Shown here: one piece after another, positions 48,455-61,400 of the stretch
Layout: each line of letters opens with the position of its first letter
Numbering within the stretch: position 1 is the first letter of the stretch
Assembly: GCF_037975245.1 (NCBI RefSeq)
Contig: NC_092572.1
Span: forward strand, 310,001-374,000
Source of the DNA: Apostichopus japonicus
Taxonomy: Eukaryota > Echinodermata > Holothuroidea > Aspidochirotida > Stichopodidae
Length of the DNA stretch: 64,000 nucleotides
Reading direction: 5' to 3'
Made by a program: the position numbers and the translations under genes
Notes under the pieces: generated by a model
The model's database searches: none
What the model was told of the DNA's origin: nothing
The model's input: only the letters and a program-made list of their open reading frames with translations

Positions 48455-49519
48455 CCAGTGAATAACGATACAGCAGCTGAGCAGAAGACACTATAAGTAA
48501 TCACATTCCTATGTAGTAGCTTCTACTATCGCTTGCTAGGAATTACCTGTGAAACTGCAGTCCACTGCCACATTTTTTTTTTACGATTTCGGCATCCAAA
48601 TGCAGCACACGATATCACCATTTCGAGTAATTTATGTAAACTTTATCTTTTAGTTATGTCAAAGACTTAGTGTTTGTATAACGCGTCGGTACTTTCTTGC
48701 CTTACAAGCAAAGCGCCACCAATTGGATGAGTGGCTTCAGTATATGTCGCATGACGTCATTCTCCCTACTTCAAATTCTATGGGCCTAGTCTATGTCTTC
48801 ATGCGACATTAGAATTTCACTGACTGGTAATGTTTCTAGTGTTCAAAGTTAGAATCAAATTTACAAAAAGAGAGTGGAAAATTTCACAATAAGTTTATTA
48901 CAGTTAAAAGTATGATTCTTGAATCAGGACTCCCAGCCTAACTTAGTTCAGTGCAGGGTTGACAAAAGAATGTAGTCATGTTAACATCAAAAACGGTATT
49001 GTCAGATTGCACAGCTAATAATAAATTTGTTAATCTGAAATCAGTGTTTGCTTGCACTGAGATATGCAACACCGTGCATTGTCCTCTTGATGCAATTTAA
49101 AAATTTTGGCCCCTCCCCACAAAATGCCCGATAAAATTTGCGCCTAACTATTTGGCCCAAACAAACTGGCTCAAAAAGATATTTACCTCCCAAACATTGA
49201 ATCCACCAAAATGTGGTCCCAAATGGTCTCAAAAATATTGGGCTCCACAAATTCGGGTCCCAAAGAATGTGTCCCAAACTTGATTTGAGGTGCAGACAGA
49301 AATGCGTCCGGAAGTTTCAGGGGCCCAGATGGTCCAAACAAAATTAGGTCTACATGAACCAGCTATTGAGCAACAACTGTATACCAAGTTTTACTGATGG
49401 TTGTGGAGTTATTGAAATGTAAAGATATTAATGTTTGACCCCATAACCTCATTAACATAGGTCAGTGCCAAAATGATAGGCAACAATCACAAATCTCCAT
49501 CAAGCTGTTGTTAAGTTAC
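48455..49519. other. No gene seen
   Basis: No exon recognised. A reading frame at 49041-49277 (minus) is Trp/Pro-rich and reflects a run of degenerate GGTCCCAAA-type words. Confidence 0.5.
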
Positions 49520-50050
49520 CAAGGAACCAACCAGATATACCCTGAACACACATCTAACAGTCCAAATAACCATTAAAATCACGTCAACCAGATATACCCT
49601 GAACACACATCTAACAGTCCAAATAACCATTCAAATCACGTCAACCAGATATACCCTGAACACACATCTAACAGTCCAAATAACCAGTCAAATCACGTCC
49701 AACCAGATATACCCTGAACACACATCTAACAGTCCAAATAACCATTCAAATCACGTCAACCAGATATACCCTGAACACACATCTAACAGTCCAAATAACC
49801 ATTCAAATCACGTCCAACCAGATATACCCTGAACACACATCTAACAGTCCAAATAACCATTCAAATCACGTCCAACCAGATATACCCTGAACACACATCT
49901 AACAGTCCAAATAACCATTCAAATCACGACCAACCAGATATACCCTGAACACACATCTAACAGTCCAAATAACCATTAAAATCACGTCAACCAGATATAC
50001 CCTGAACACACATCTAACAGTCAAAATAACCATTCAAATCACGTCAACCA
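49520..50050. repeat. 57-58-bp minisatellite
   Basis: About nine copies of ACCAGATATACCCTGAACAC followed by ACATCTAACAGTCCAAATAA and CCATTCAAATCACGTC(C)A. The length alternates between 57 and 58 bp according to one C. Confidence 0.95.
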
Positions 50051-50429
50051 AGCAACACAGACAGTACTTACTTAGCAGTAACAAAAATGGATGTATTTAG
50101 TCGATTGAAGGGACAATTCCCCATCAAATTTTATTCAAACTTTTTTATGTTCGGTACAGCTTAAAAGTCATACAACATTTAACAAATTTGATCAAAATGG
50201 TCAGAAACGATCCTTTCCAAAATAATTACCCAAATCCCAATACCCATCTCACAAACTACATGCTTTTACCAGATTTCAAGTAAATCATGCTGAAAATAAA
50301 TGAATGTGACCATTTACAACTGTTGATGCAATTTCTTGCCTCATGATCACAATAACTCACTAGACATATTGGCATGTGAGTTAAAAAACAATTATGTTCG
50401 TGAGTTGAGGGTGGAGAACCTGGTGCTAG

Positions 50430-51517
50430 CTTGATCTAATATCCGATATGAAACATCCGATTAGACTTAAGGTTTTCCCTAGCTTGGATCTAATATCCGA
50501 TATGAAACATCCCATTAAGACTTAAGGTTTTCCCTAGCTTGATCTAATATCCGATATGAAACATCCCATTAGACTTAAGGTTTTCCCTAGCTTGATCTAA
50601 TATCCGATATGAAACATCCCATTAGACTTAAGGTTTTCCCTAGCTTGATCTAATATCCGATATGAAACATCCCATTAGACTTAAGGTTTTCCCTAGCTTG
50701 ATCTAATATCCGATATGAAACATCCCATTAGACTTAAGGTTTTCCCTAGCTTGATCTAACATCTGATATGAAACATCCCATTAGACCTAAGGTTTTCCCT
50801 AGCTTGATCTAACATCTGATATGAAACATCCTATTAGACTTAATGAAACATCCCATTAGACTTAAGGTTTTCCCTAGCTTGATCTAGTATCTGATATGAA
50901 ACATCCCATTAGACTTAAGGTTTTCCCTAGCTTGATCTAACATCTGATATGAAACATCCCATTAGACCTAAGGTTTTCCCTAGCTTGATCTAACATCTGA
51001 TATGAAACATCCTATTAGACTTAATGAAACATCCCATTAGACTTAAGGTTTTCCCTAGCTTGATCTAGTATCTGATATGAAACATCCCATTAGACTTAAG
51101 GTTTTCCCTAGCTTGATCTAATATCCGATATGAAACATCCCATTAGACTTAAGGTTTTCTCTAGCTTGATCTAATATCCGATATGAAACATCCCATTAGA
51201 ATTAAGGTTTTCTCTAGCTTGATCTAATATCTGATATGAAACATCCCATTAGACTTAAGGTTTTCCCTAGCTTGATCTAATATCTGATATGAAACATCCC
51301 ATTAGACTTAAGGTTTTCCCTAGCTTGATCTAATATCCGATATGAAACATCCCATTAGACTTAAGGTTTTCTCTAGCTTGATCTAATATCCGATATGAAA
51401 CATCCCATTAGACTTAAGGTTTTCTCTAGCTTGATCTAATATCCGATATGAAACATCCCATTAGAATTAAGGTTTTCCCTAGCTTGATCTAATATCCGAT
51501 ATGAAACATCCCATTGA
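50430..51517. repeat. 53-bp minisatellite, ~20 copies
   Basis: Unit AGCTTGATCTAATATCCGAT followed by ATGAAACATCCCATTAGACT and TAAGGTTTTCCCT. A two-unit variant block with ATGAAACATCCTATTAGACT and a short unit appears twice (about 50820 and 51010), evidence of segmental duplication in the array. Confidence 0.95.
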
Positions 51518-52243
51518 GGAACATATTCTCGTTCATTTGCTTTTGAGCAATAAATTATGTCAAAGCTTGCCTGCTCAAAAAGGAAGAAAAGAGAGATACT
51601 GAAAAAACAAAGAGCTTCATCAAAATATTTCTCTAGAACAGGAAGTTAAACGGCTTAGTGATTCCTTGCCAAATTTCACAGGAGTACAGATAACTTAATA
51701 TAAATGCAAGAAGGTTCTTGTACTTCATTGGTTCCACATACCAAGTATAAAGTGCATCCATGTTGGATTTACTCTAATAACAAACAAATAAAACTAACCT
51801 CTGTTGACCTCACATAATTTTCTGAATTAGAGAGAGTACAGTTCTTGTACTCTCTAAGAGGGCTCTACATACCATGCATGAACTTCACTTTTTGAGATAT
51901 TGTGTTTAGAAGCCAAGTTATCATATACACACACAATCACCACCGCATAGATTCCATTTGCCTTCAGAAAGATAGAATATTTATCTGGGATAAACAAGTT
52001 CCCCAAAAGAAATTCTTGAAGAAAACTAACAATTCTATATGGCCAAAAAAACTGTCACAAAATATAATTTGTTCCCAGAAAACAGACAAGTATAACATTA
52101 ATTTCTTAGAAACAACATTTATGTAAATATGATGCAAAAGAATGTGTTGAAACTTCACTAAACACAAGATTCCATCATAAAGTAACTTATGTGGCTTTTG
52201 TTAGACTTGATAGATAATACTACTCTAATACTATCAGATGCAG
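51518..52243. other. Downstream of PROSER3-like stop; no gene seen
   Basis: On the minus strand this is the 3' side of the gene that ends at 52244. I did not find a clear AATAAA on that strand near the stop. Open frames at 51902-52167 overlap on both strands and look like chance. Confidence 0.45.
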
Positions 52244-52446
52244 TCAAAGGTTGTTCATCACCAGCTTTTTGCATATCAGCTCATCAACTTCAATCAACTG
52301 CTTCTCAAAAAGTGCCCTCTTTTGTCTCAACATATGTAGCAGTTCGTCATCAGCAAATTCTTCGCTGTCAGAGGAGGAAACCATGTTACTGCCCTCATCT
52401 GTTTCATTTGGTGAGAATTTTGGAGAGGAACTATCTTGAGTAACAC
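52244..52446 (-). CDS. PROSER3-like terminal exon
   Basis: Acceptor TTCCAACTTCAG|, enters in phase 1, stop TGA at 52244. Acidic Ser-rich start (SSSDSEEFADDELL), then a heptad-like amphipathic helix MLRQKRALFEKQLIEVDELI likely to form a short coiled coil, ending KLVMNNL. Confidence 0.85.
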
Positions 52447-55400
52447 CTGAAGTTGGAAAACAGGAAGGGGCATTTTAATGTTTCAGTAAAAGGGTCTTCT
52501 TGCTCTTAATAGGTACAATTCTTTGAGCAATGTTCGCTTCAATCTTCCATAAACAATACAATTCCATATGGTTTTTGACATTGCTTCAATCCTCGATACA
52601 TATATATGCATGGGCGGCGATCCTGGGGGGGATATATCCCCCCATGAAAATGGGTGGAGGGGATGTAATACACCATATCCCCCCCAACAAATGCCAGGAA
52701 TAAGAATATTTTCATGCCTTCATTTATGCATCATCGTGAATGTACGGCTCTTTTTAGCTTCATTTCTCGCCTATACCATAAACGCAGTGCGATCTTTTCA
52801 AATAAACCGTCTTTATAAAGCAAGAATAGTTGACAGTAGGCTTCATTGGCCCTATAACAACAAAATGTATTATTGCGCCCACGGTATTGATATAGTACAT
52901 ATATGCACCCTCATAGTATTCATATAGGCCCTATAGTAGGCCTACACACGTACATGTTCCCTCGAACAGCTGAGAATCTCATGTTACCAGGGTAATGCTT
53001 AATTAGGGGCGTCGGAGCGGTTCGCCGGACCAATATCCACGGCGCAAAAAAAAAGGAGAAAAAAGTAGCACTAAGAAGAAAAAAAGGCAAAAAATAAAGA
53101 ACCAAAATGAAAACATACTTCAAAATGTGTTTCAGAAGATTAATCGGGTACAAAAACAGACAAGGGAGAATGCACAGAAGAAAAGCTCGGGAAGTGCCAT
53201 TTCCTGCAATCTGGCAGGCATTTTTTCAACATTTTCTCCATTACGCTACGCGCCAACCAATGGTGGCGCGTAGCGTAGTTTGACCTTCCAAACGTCCCCC
53301 ACTCCCCCGATAATTATGGTAGATGGCCACACTCTGATCTTCCGTACCAATCCAAAATAGCTTCCGACGCCCCTGTTAATACACGTACGTTTCACCTGGA
53401 TGCCCTAGCAATCGGTACCTAGGAATGTAACTATGTGTAATTGTGTATTGCATGTGTATAGGCCTATAATAGCCTGCATGAGGCCATTTTCTTCATCGAA
53501 TAATATAAAGAGCTCTCGAACATTCTAACGTAGCGCCTGAAACAAGATTGACAGGGGCAATTTTCCCAAAATAACACCCGAAATTAAAAAAAAAGTATTT
53601 TGGATCCTGATTATGAGATATTTCGGACATGAAATCCCTATTTTATGGGTATATTATGGGTATTTTATGGGTATATGCCGCTTGGAAACCTCGGCAAGTG
53701 CCGTTTCCGGCCATCTAGAGGGTTTGTAAATCCCAAAATTTTCTTGTACGCTTCGCGCCAACTCATGGTGGCGCTACGCTTAGATAGTCAACAAGGTCAT
53801 ATCCCCCCCACTCGGAAGTACGGATCGCCACCCATGTATATATGGATTGTCCAGTGCTTAATTTCTTATCACAATCTTATACACCGTGTAACCTCATGAC
53901 CTGATATTTCCATGGAATACTTTGTAAATTTTCATTTTGTTGGAGTTGGTGGTTTGATTGTACAGTCAATACATTAGATATGCACTGGTTGTTCACAACA
54001 TATCAAGAGATTGTGTTATAATGTGGCCATCCTATGGGACAGCATCATATCCAGGAAGTAAATTCATCAAGTACCTTTCAAGTTTCTCCCTGATGGGGTT
54101 GATGGAGTTAATTTTGGACTTACAGGCTCAAAGAGTCGTCTGTTGATGACCTATCATGAAAGGGAAACATGTGAATGAGTTGATAGAAACAAACTTCACC
54201 ATAGCAGTTTGAAAAGAATTGTTACTTTAAAGGGTTTCAAACATAACATATGTGAACAGGGGAAGCTAATAGCTTAAATCTGGATCACACCTAGCTGAAT
54301 TATCAATGTGTTTATCCCAAACATAATACTACCACATTTCAACAAGTAAAACCTGCTAAGAACATTTATGTATTAGATATCCTGTGCAATCCTGTGCAAT
54401 ATTCAATGCATCAGCAGTGCGTTATGCAATATCTTATGTATATTAACTGATACCTCAATGGTGAGGTATGTTTCTATGCACTAAAGTACAGATGTAGAAT
54501 ATTACCTTATGTGTATAATACTAAGGTATTAAGTAGTAGGATGTTCTATGTATCTGTAGCTATTATCTGAATATGTCAAGGTAAAGCTCACTCCAATAGT
54601 ATATAATGTGTAATATACTAAGGTATTGAGTGGTAGGATGTTTTATGTATCTGTACCTTTTATCTGAATATGTCAAGGTAAAGCTCACTCCAATAGTATA
54701 TAATGTGTAATATACTAAGGTATTGAGTAGTAGGATGTTCTATGTATCTGTACCTATTATCTGAATATGTCAAGGTAAAGCTCACTCAAATAGTATATAA
54801 TGTGTTTATACTAAGGTATTGTGTAGTAGGATGTTTTATGTATCTGTACCTATTATCTGAATATGTCAAGGTAAAGCTCACTCAAATAGTATATAATGTG
54901 TAATATACTAAGGTATTGAGTAGTAGGATGTTCTATGTGTCTGTACCTATTATCTGAATATTTCAAGGTAAAGCTCACTCCAATAGTATATAATGTGTAA
55001 TATACTAAGGTATTGTGTAGTAGGATGTTTTATGTATCTGTACCTTTTATCTGCATGAATATGTCAAGGTAAAGCTCACTCCAATAGTATCTAATGTGTA
55101 ATATACTAAGGTATTGAGTAGAAGGATGTTCTATGTGTCTGTACCTTTTATCTGAATATGTCAAGGTAAAGCTCACTCCAATAGTATATAATGTGTAATA
55201 TACTAAGGTACTGAGTAGTAGGATGTTCTATGTGTCTGTACCTATTACCTGAATATTTCAAGGTAAAGCTCACTCCAATAGTATATAATGTGTAATATGC
55301 TAAGGTATTGTGTAGTAGGATGTTTTATGTATCTGTACCTTTTATCTGAATATGTCAAGGTAAAGCTCACTCCAATAGTATCTAATGTGTAATATACTAA

Positions 55401-58400
55401 GGTATTGTGTAGTAGGATGTTTTATGTATCTGTACCTAGTATCAATATAACTGTCACTCACCTGACCAATTGTTGATATCTTGACATCATCATTCTGACC
55501 ATCAGAGACATCTGTAAAAGGTTCTGTATCACTGCTGCCTCTTATTGCCGGGGAAGAATACTCCTCCTCTGCAATTGAATTACCATCATCAATCTCTGAG
55601 TTGTCCTTTCTTTCAGACTCTTCATCAAGTTCTCTCTGTGATGACCACAACTCCTCATTCCCTCTAGCTAATTCCTTTCCTGATTCGTCAGTTTTATTAC
55701 CTATTGGATGGGTGACCTCTGCCACTAACTGTATTTCTGTTCTCATGTCACTTTTCTCATGACTTAAATCTTGTCCTTCAGATCCAATCCTTTTTGAGTT
55801 TGGCTCTTTTGTCCTCTGTGATTGGACACTTTGCCATTGTCTTGTGGGAATTTTACTCTTTTGCAATTTTACTCTCGAATTTGTCTTCAATTCTTGTTTT
55901 TCTAATTTCTTAACTTTCACATCCTCTTTATCTGTTGTTTTATCAGCTTTGCTAGTTTTTCTGCTTACATCTTTTATTTGTGAGGTTCCAAACCCATCAT
56001 TACCATCAGGCATACTTTTATCTTTTTCAAGTCTTGCAGTGTCATCACTTTCTTTTAGGTTGGTTTCTGCTGACAAGTGTGAAGGTTCTCTTGTAAGTCT
56101 GTTGTCCCTCTCATATTGGTGATGGTGGGATATGCTACTATGGTGACATGGAATAATGTCACATGACATGTGTAAGTGAGGAGTAACATGATGTGCAGCA
56201 GTGCCAGTCCTGTTCGTAACATTACTTGTGACTTGATTAGAATTAATACACGTAGTCCGATGACAATCAAAACTGGTTTCAGTAACAGCTGTTTGAGGGA
56301 CTGGGTGTGTTGAACACCTTCTTGTATTAATAGGAGTCTCAGGTTTTGTAGTAGGTCTTGTTGATATTCGATCATTTTGTAATTGGGCTTTCAATGTGTC
56401 TAAGGTGGGAGTATTTTGATGATTTGAGACCTATGGAAATGGAAATGAAGTTAGGCATATCACATATGATGATGTAATGATTAGTGTCTGTGAAAGTAGG
56501 AAGATTTATTAGGTATCAAAGGTAGAACTCATCTCATTCAATTAAATCTAATCTCAAACAACAGAACCTGAAGTGCTCGTAGGCTGAAGAACATACACTC
56601 ACTCTCTGACCATTCATTAAACAAATTAAACTACAAACCAACATAGAAGTCCAGGGATTGATGTGGCAGCCATTGAAAGAAAGCATGCCTAACAAATCAG
56701 GGTATAACAATTACAAAAACAATCTAAAGTACTACTAACAATAACTGAAAATCAGGGTAAATAAACAATAATAAAACACTTTAAAGTACCACTAATATTA
56801 ACTGAAAACCATGTATACTCCTAATACATTATCATTATGAGACAATTCATTTTCTTAGTTGACCTTTCAAAAAAGTGATAACAATTTATTTCCGAATCTT
56901 CTTTACTCTCTTTTGAGAAGTTACCTTTCCTTGATTTCTGGCTACTTCCACTTTCCTTCTCAGTCTCCACTGGTATAAAATATCATTCTCTTGATGCAAT
57001 GGTGTCTGGTCTCTCAGCTTGTCTTGATGCAATGGTGTCTGGTCTCTCAGCTTGTCTTGATGCAATGGTGTCTGGTCTCTCAGCTTGTCTTGATACAATG
57101 GTGTCTGGTCTTGATACAATCGTTTCTGGTCTCTCAGCTTCAACTGACTTAGCTCTCTTTGCAGATAATGTTTAGATTCAGGACCTGTAATTTTTTGGGT
57201 ATATTTTTGTTCCATCTCCCAACTCAGCATTAATCAATATGAAGCATTGAAATAATCCTTTATGTCTTAATTGGGTATTTCAATCACAGATCCTTTGAAA
57301 TATTTACAAAGGAACTACTTGATCTTCAGACATTACATTGATTTTACAGATCTGTAGGGAATGCTTAGCCATAAAACAAGTGGTATACAGTAAACCTAGG
57401 CATCACATTAAGTTGATAGTAGGCTGGAGGGCATTCTTAGCAACAAAACAAGTGGTATACAGTGAACCTAGGTATCACACTTAGTTGATAGTAGGCTGGA
57501 GGGCATTCTTAGCAACAAACCAAGTGGTATAAAAATAATATAAATAAAATAATCTAAACAAAGACTTAATATGAGGCAGGGTCATTGCAAATCATCTGCT
57601 AAATAGTATCCAGTTATTGAATTATCCTCACCTTGTAAACATTATCGGAAAATATTATAAAAAGTCCAAAGGAGAATGAAACAATAGTTTTTATTGTTGT
57701 TGAGTTCTGATCTTATGGAAGGTATTGCAAGTCTGTGATACTAGACAAGGTTTATAAGTACACGGCATTAATTTACCTGTAATTGGACTGATATCAGGAG
57801 GGATGTAAACCTTCTCATCACTACTGGGTTGACTTGGTTACACATAGACACAAACAAGGTTTATAAGTACATGGCATTAATTTACCTGTAATTGGACTGA
57901 TATCAGGAGGGATGTAAACCTTCTCATCACTACTGGGTTGACTTGGTTACACATAGACACAAACAAGGTTTATAAGTACATGGCATTAATTTACCTGTAA
58001 TTGGACTGATATCAGGAGGGATGTAAACCTTCTCATCACTACTGGGTTGACTTGGTTACATATAGACACAAACAAGGTTTATATGTACATGGCATTAATT
58101 TACCTGTAATTGGACTGATATCAGGAGGGATGTAAACCTTCTCATCACTACTGGGTTGACTTGGTTACACATAGACACAAACAAGGTTTATAAGTACATG
58201 GCATTAATTTACCTGTAATTGGACTGATATCAGGAGGGATGTAAACCTTCTCATCACTACTGGGTTGACTTGGTTACATATAGACACAAACAAGGTTTAT
58301 ATGTACATGGCATTAATTTACCTGTAATTGGACTGATATCAGGAGGGATGTAAACCTTCTCATCACTACTGGGTTGACTTGGTTACATATAGACACAAAC

Positions 58401-61400
58401 AAGGTTTATAAGTACATGGCATTAATTTACCTGTAATTGGACTGATATCAGGAGGGATGTAAACCTTCTCATCACTACTGGGTTGACTTGGTTACATATA
58501 GACACAAACAAGGTTTATAAGTACATGGCATTAATTTACCTGTAATTGGACTGATATCAGGAGGGATGTAAACCTACTCATCACTACTGGGTTGACTTGG
58601 TTACATATAGACACAAACAAGGTTTATATGTACATGGCATTAATTTACCTGTAATTGGACTGATATCAGGAGGGATGTTAACCTTCTCATCACTACTGGG
58701 TTGACTTGGTTACATATAGACACAAACAAGGTTTATATGTATGTATGGCATTAATTTACCTGTAATTGGACTGATATCAGGAGGGATGTAAACCTTCTCA
58801 TCACTACTGGGTTGACTTGGTTACACATAGACACAAACAAGGTTTATAAGTACATGGCATTAATTTACCTGTAATTGGACTGATATCAGGAGGGATGTAA
58901 ACCTTCTCATCACTACTGGGTTGACTTGGTTACACATAGACACAAACAAGGTTTATAAGTACATGGCATTAATTTACCTGTAATTGGACTGATATCAGGA
59001 GGGATGTAAACCTTCTCATCACTACTGGGTTGACTTGGTTACACATAGACACAAACAAGGTTTATAAGTACATGGCATTAATTTACCTGTAATTGGACTG
59101 ATATCAGGAGGGATGTAAACCTTCTCATCACTACTGGGTTGACTTGGTTACATATAGACACAAACAAGGTTTATAAGTACATGGCATTAATTTACCTGTA
59201 ATTGGACTGATATCAGGAGGGATGTAAACCTTCTCATCACTACTGGGTTGACTTGGTTACATATAGACACAAACAAGGTTTATAAGTACATGGCATTAAT
59301 TTACCTGTAATTGGACTGATATCAGGAGGGATGTAAACCTTCTCATCACTACTGGGTTGACTTGGTTACATATAGACACAAACAAGGTTTATAAGTACAT
59401 GGCATTAATTTACCTGTAATTGGACTGATATCAGGAGGGATGTAAACCTTCTCATCACTACTGGGTTGACTTGGTGAAGATGAACCAATACCTTCAGAAC
59501 TCACGATAGGCACACTTAATAGGGATGATTCACTGTCAGGTGAGGAAAGATTAAACAAGTTACCATGGCATCGTCATGGTGAATCATAAGATATATGATG
59601 CTGATGTACTTAAATAGTCAGACTATACCAAGAAACAAACAGGGATTAAGCAGCAAAAAGTCATGAATGCATACCAGTATCTATACAATACAACCAGTAT
59701 AAACAGACACAGGTTACAGTATACACAGTTTAATTGCATATAGGCTACACCTACATTCGATGATGAAGCATACCTTACAGTTGCTTGTAACAAACAGTAG
59801 GCCATGACAGGTTGCAATGTGTCCAGTCAATTAACATAGTGGGTATAGTATTTACAGCAGCTATCCTATATATGTGCTTCATAGGCACAATAACTTACAC
59901 TACATGTAGTGATCCAGGTTACAATATTATCTCTATTTAAATATCATACTGGATACATGTGATTTTATTAGCATGTGTATGCTATCATCACTTCTATTAT
60001 ATATGTTTAAAGACGGTACATGATACAAGTAGGTAATATGCAGGTAACTTACACACTGGCTACATACAGTAACATGTGACTAATCAGTATATGCACTGTA
60101 TTACAGTTAGCTGCTATAGAGATGCTTAGCATACGTTATGTATGTTAAAGTACTGGCAGTAAACCAGCATAGGCAACAGTGTAATGCATTTTATATTTAG
60201 GAGGTAGGCTGTATAGACTATAGTATGTCAACTACACTCAAGGCCACTTAGAATGACTGGAACAAAATAGCTCTCTGATTTGAATTGTCATTCCAGAGTA
60301 GATTACCAAGTAAAACATTGCTCGCAAATGACTGTTAGTCTGACACTAGATAACAGAATTATAACACACAGTACAGCATAGTAGAGTATAGTACAGCACA
60401 ACACAGTACAGAATACTAGTTATGACTGTAAACTATGCAGGATCCAATATGCACCATGCTTATAACAAAAAGGATAAACAAAGCTATCAGGGTGCTTGTA
60501 AGGGCCGACCTCTGGGGGGTTGGTGAGGGTAACATATGATGTTATTAATATTTTACATACAATGAAGACTTCCCTTGGGTTAGGTACATCAATGAGAATT
60601 CAACAAACCTTAGTTCCAGCAGATGCTGAGCTTTCTCTTGTAGGAGGAGTGTTTCTGCATCAACTGATGATAATCCATCTCTGTCAGAGCTGGCTGATAA
60701 TTTATTGGTGTCCATTAAGGGAACATTATTCAGCTGAACTCCTCTCCTTGCAGGTATGCTAGATGATCCTCTCCTTGCAGGTATGCTAGATAATTCTTTC
60801 CTTGCAGGGTTTGATGACAGCCTCCTCACTGGCCTCTCCTCTTTGTTTATTCCAGGCATCCTCTGTGTTAGTTTACTAGTTATGTCCTGCTGTCCATCAG
60901 AAGAGGAAGCCCTTGTGGTATCCCTGGTAGGGGGTGATAACCACCAGAGGTCACCTTCAGGATCTCCTGCCCTCTCCTCTCTGCTCTGAGGTGCTGCATG
61001 TCGAAATCGATGTATGTACCTGTAATGTTAGCAACAAGATGTAGAGCTATTAGAGCAGCTACAAGCATAATATAAACACACAGTAAGGTATAGTAGGGAA
61101 GGTAGTCAATGTAACCCTCATAATGTATAGTAACACTGCAAAGATATAAGATATAGCAGGTATTACAGTACTGTAAACATGTCCTACCATACAGCAGAGG
61201 ATTATAACACATATCTACAGTTATATTGCAAAGACTTCCTATTATGATGCCCTTGCTATAGTTTCTTTTCAGCAATGCGAGGAAGTATAGTTCATGAAAT
61301 TTGTAATCAAGTTTCTAAATGAGGCGCACCAGACAATAGAAGCAAGATTATGAATGTGCCGTAATAGTATATAATCATATAAAAATAATAGATGTAACCC

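Noticed and set aside
55844-56122. Plus-strand frame opposite PROSER3 exon 7
   Set aside because: It is the hydrophobic shadow of a Lys/Glu/Ser-rich coding exon on the minus strand, which has splice sites and matching phases.
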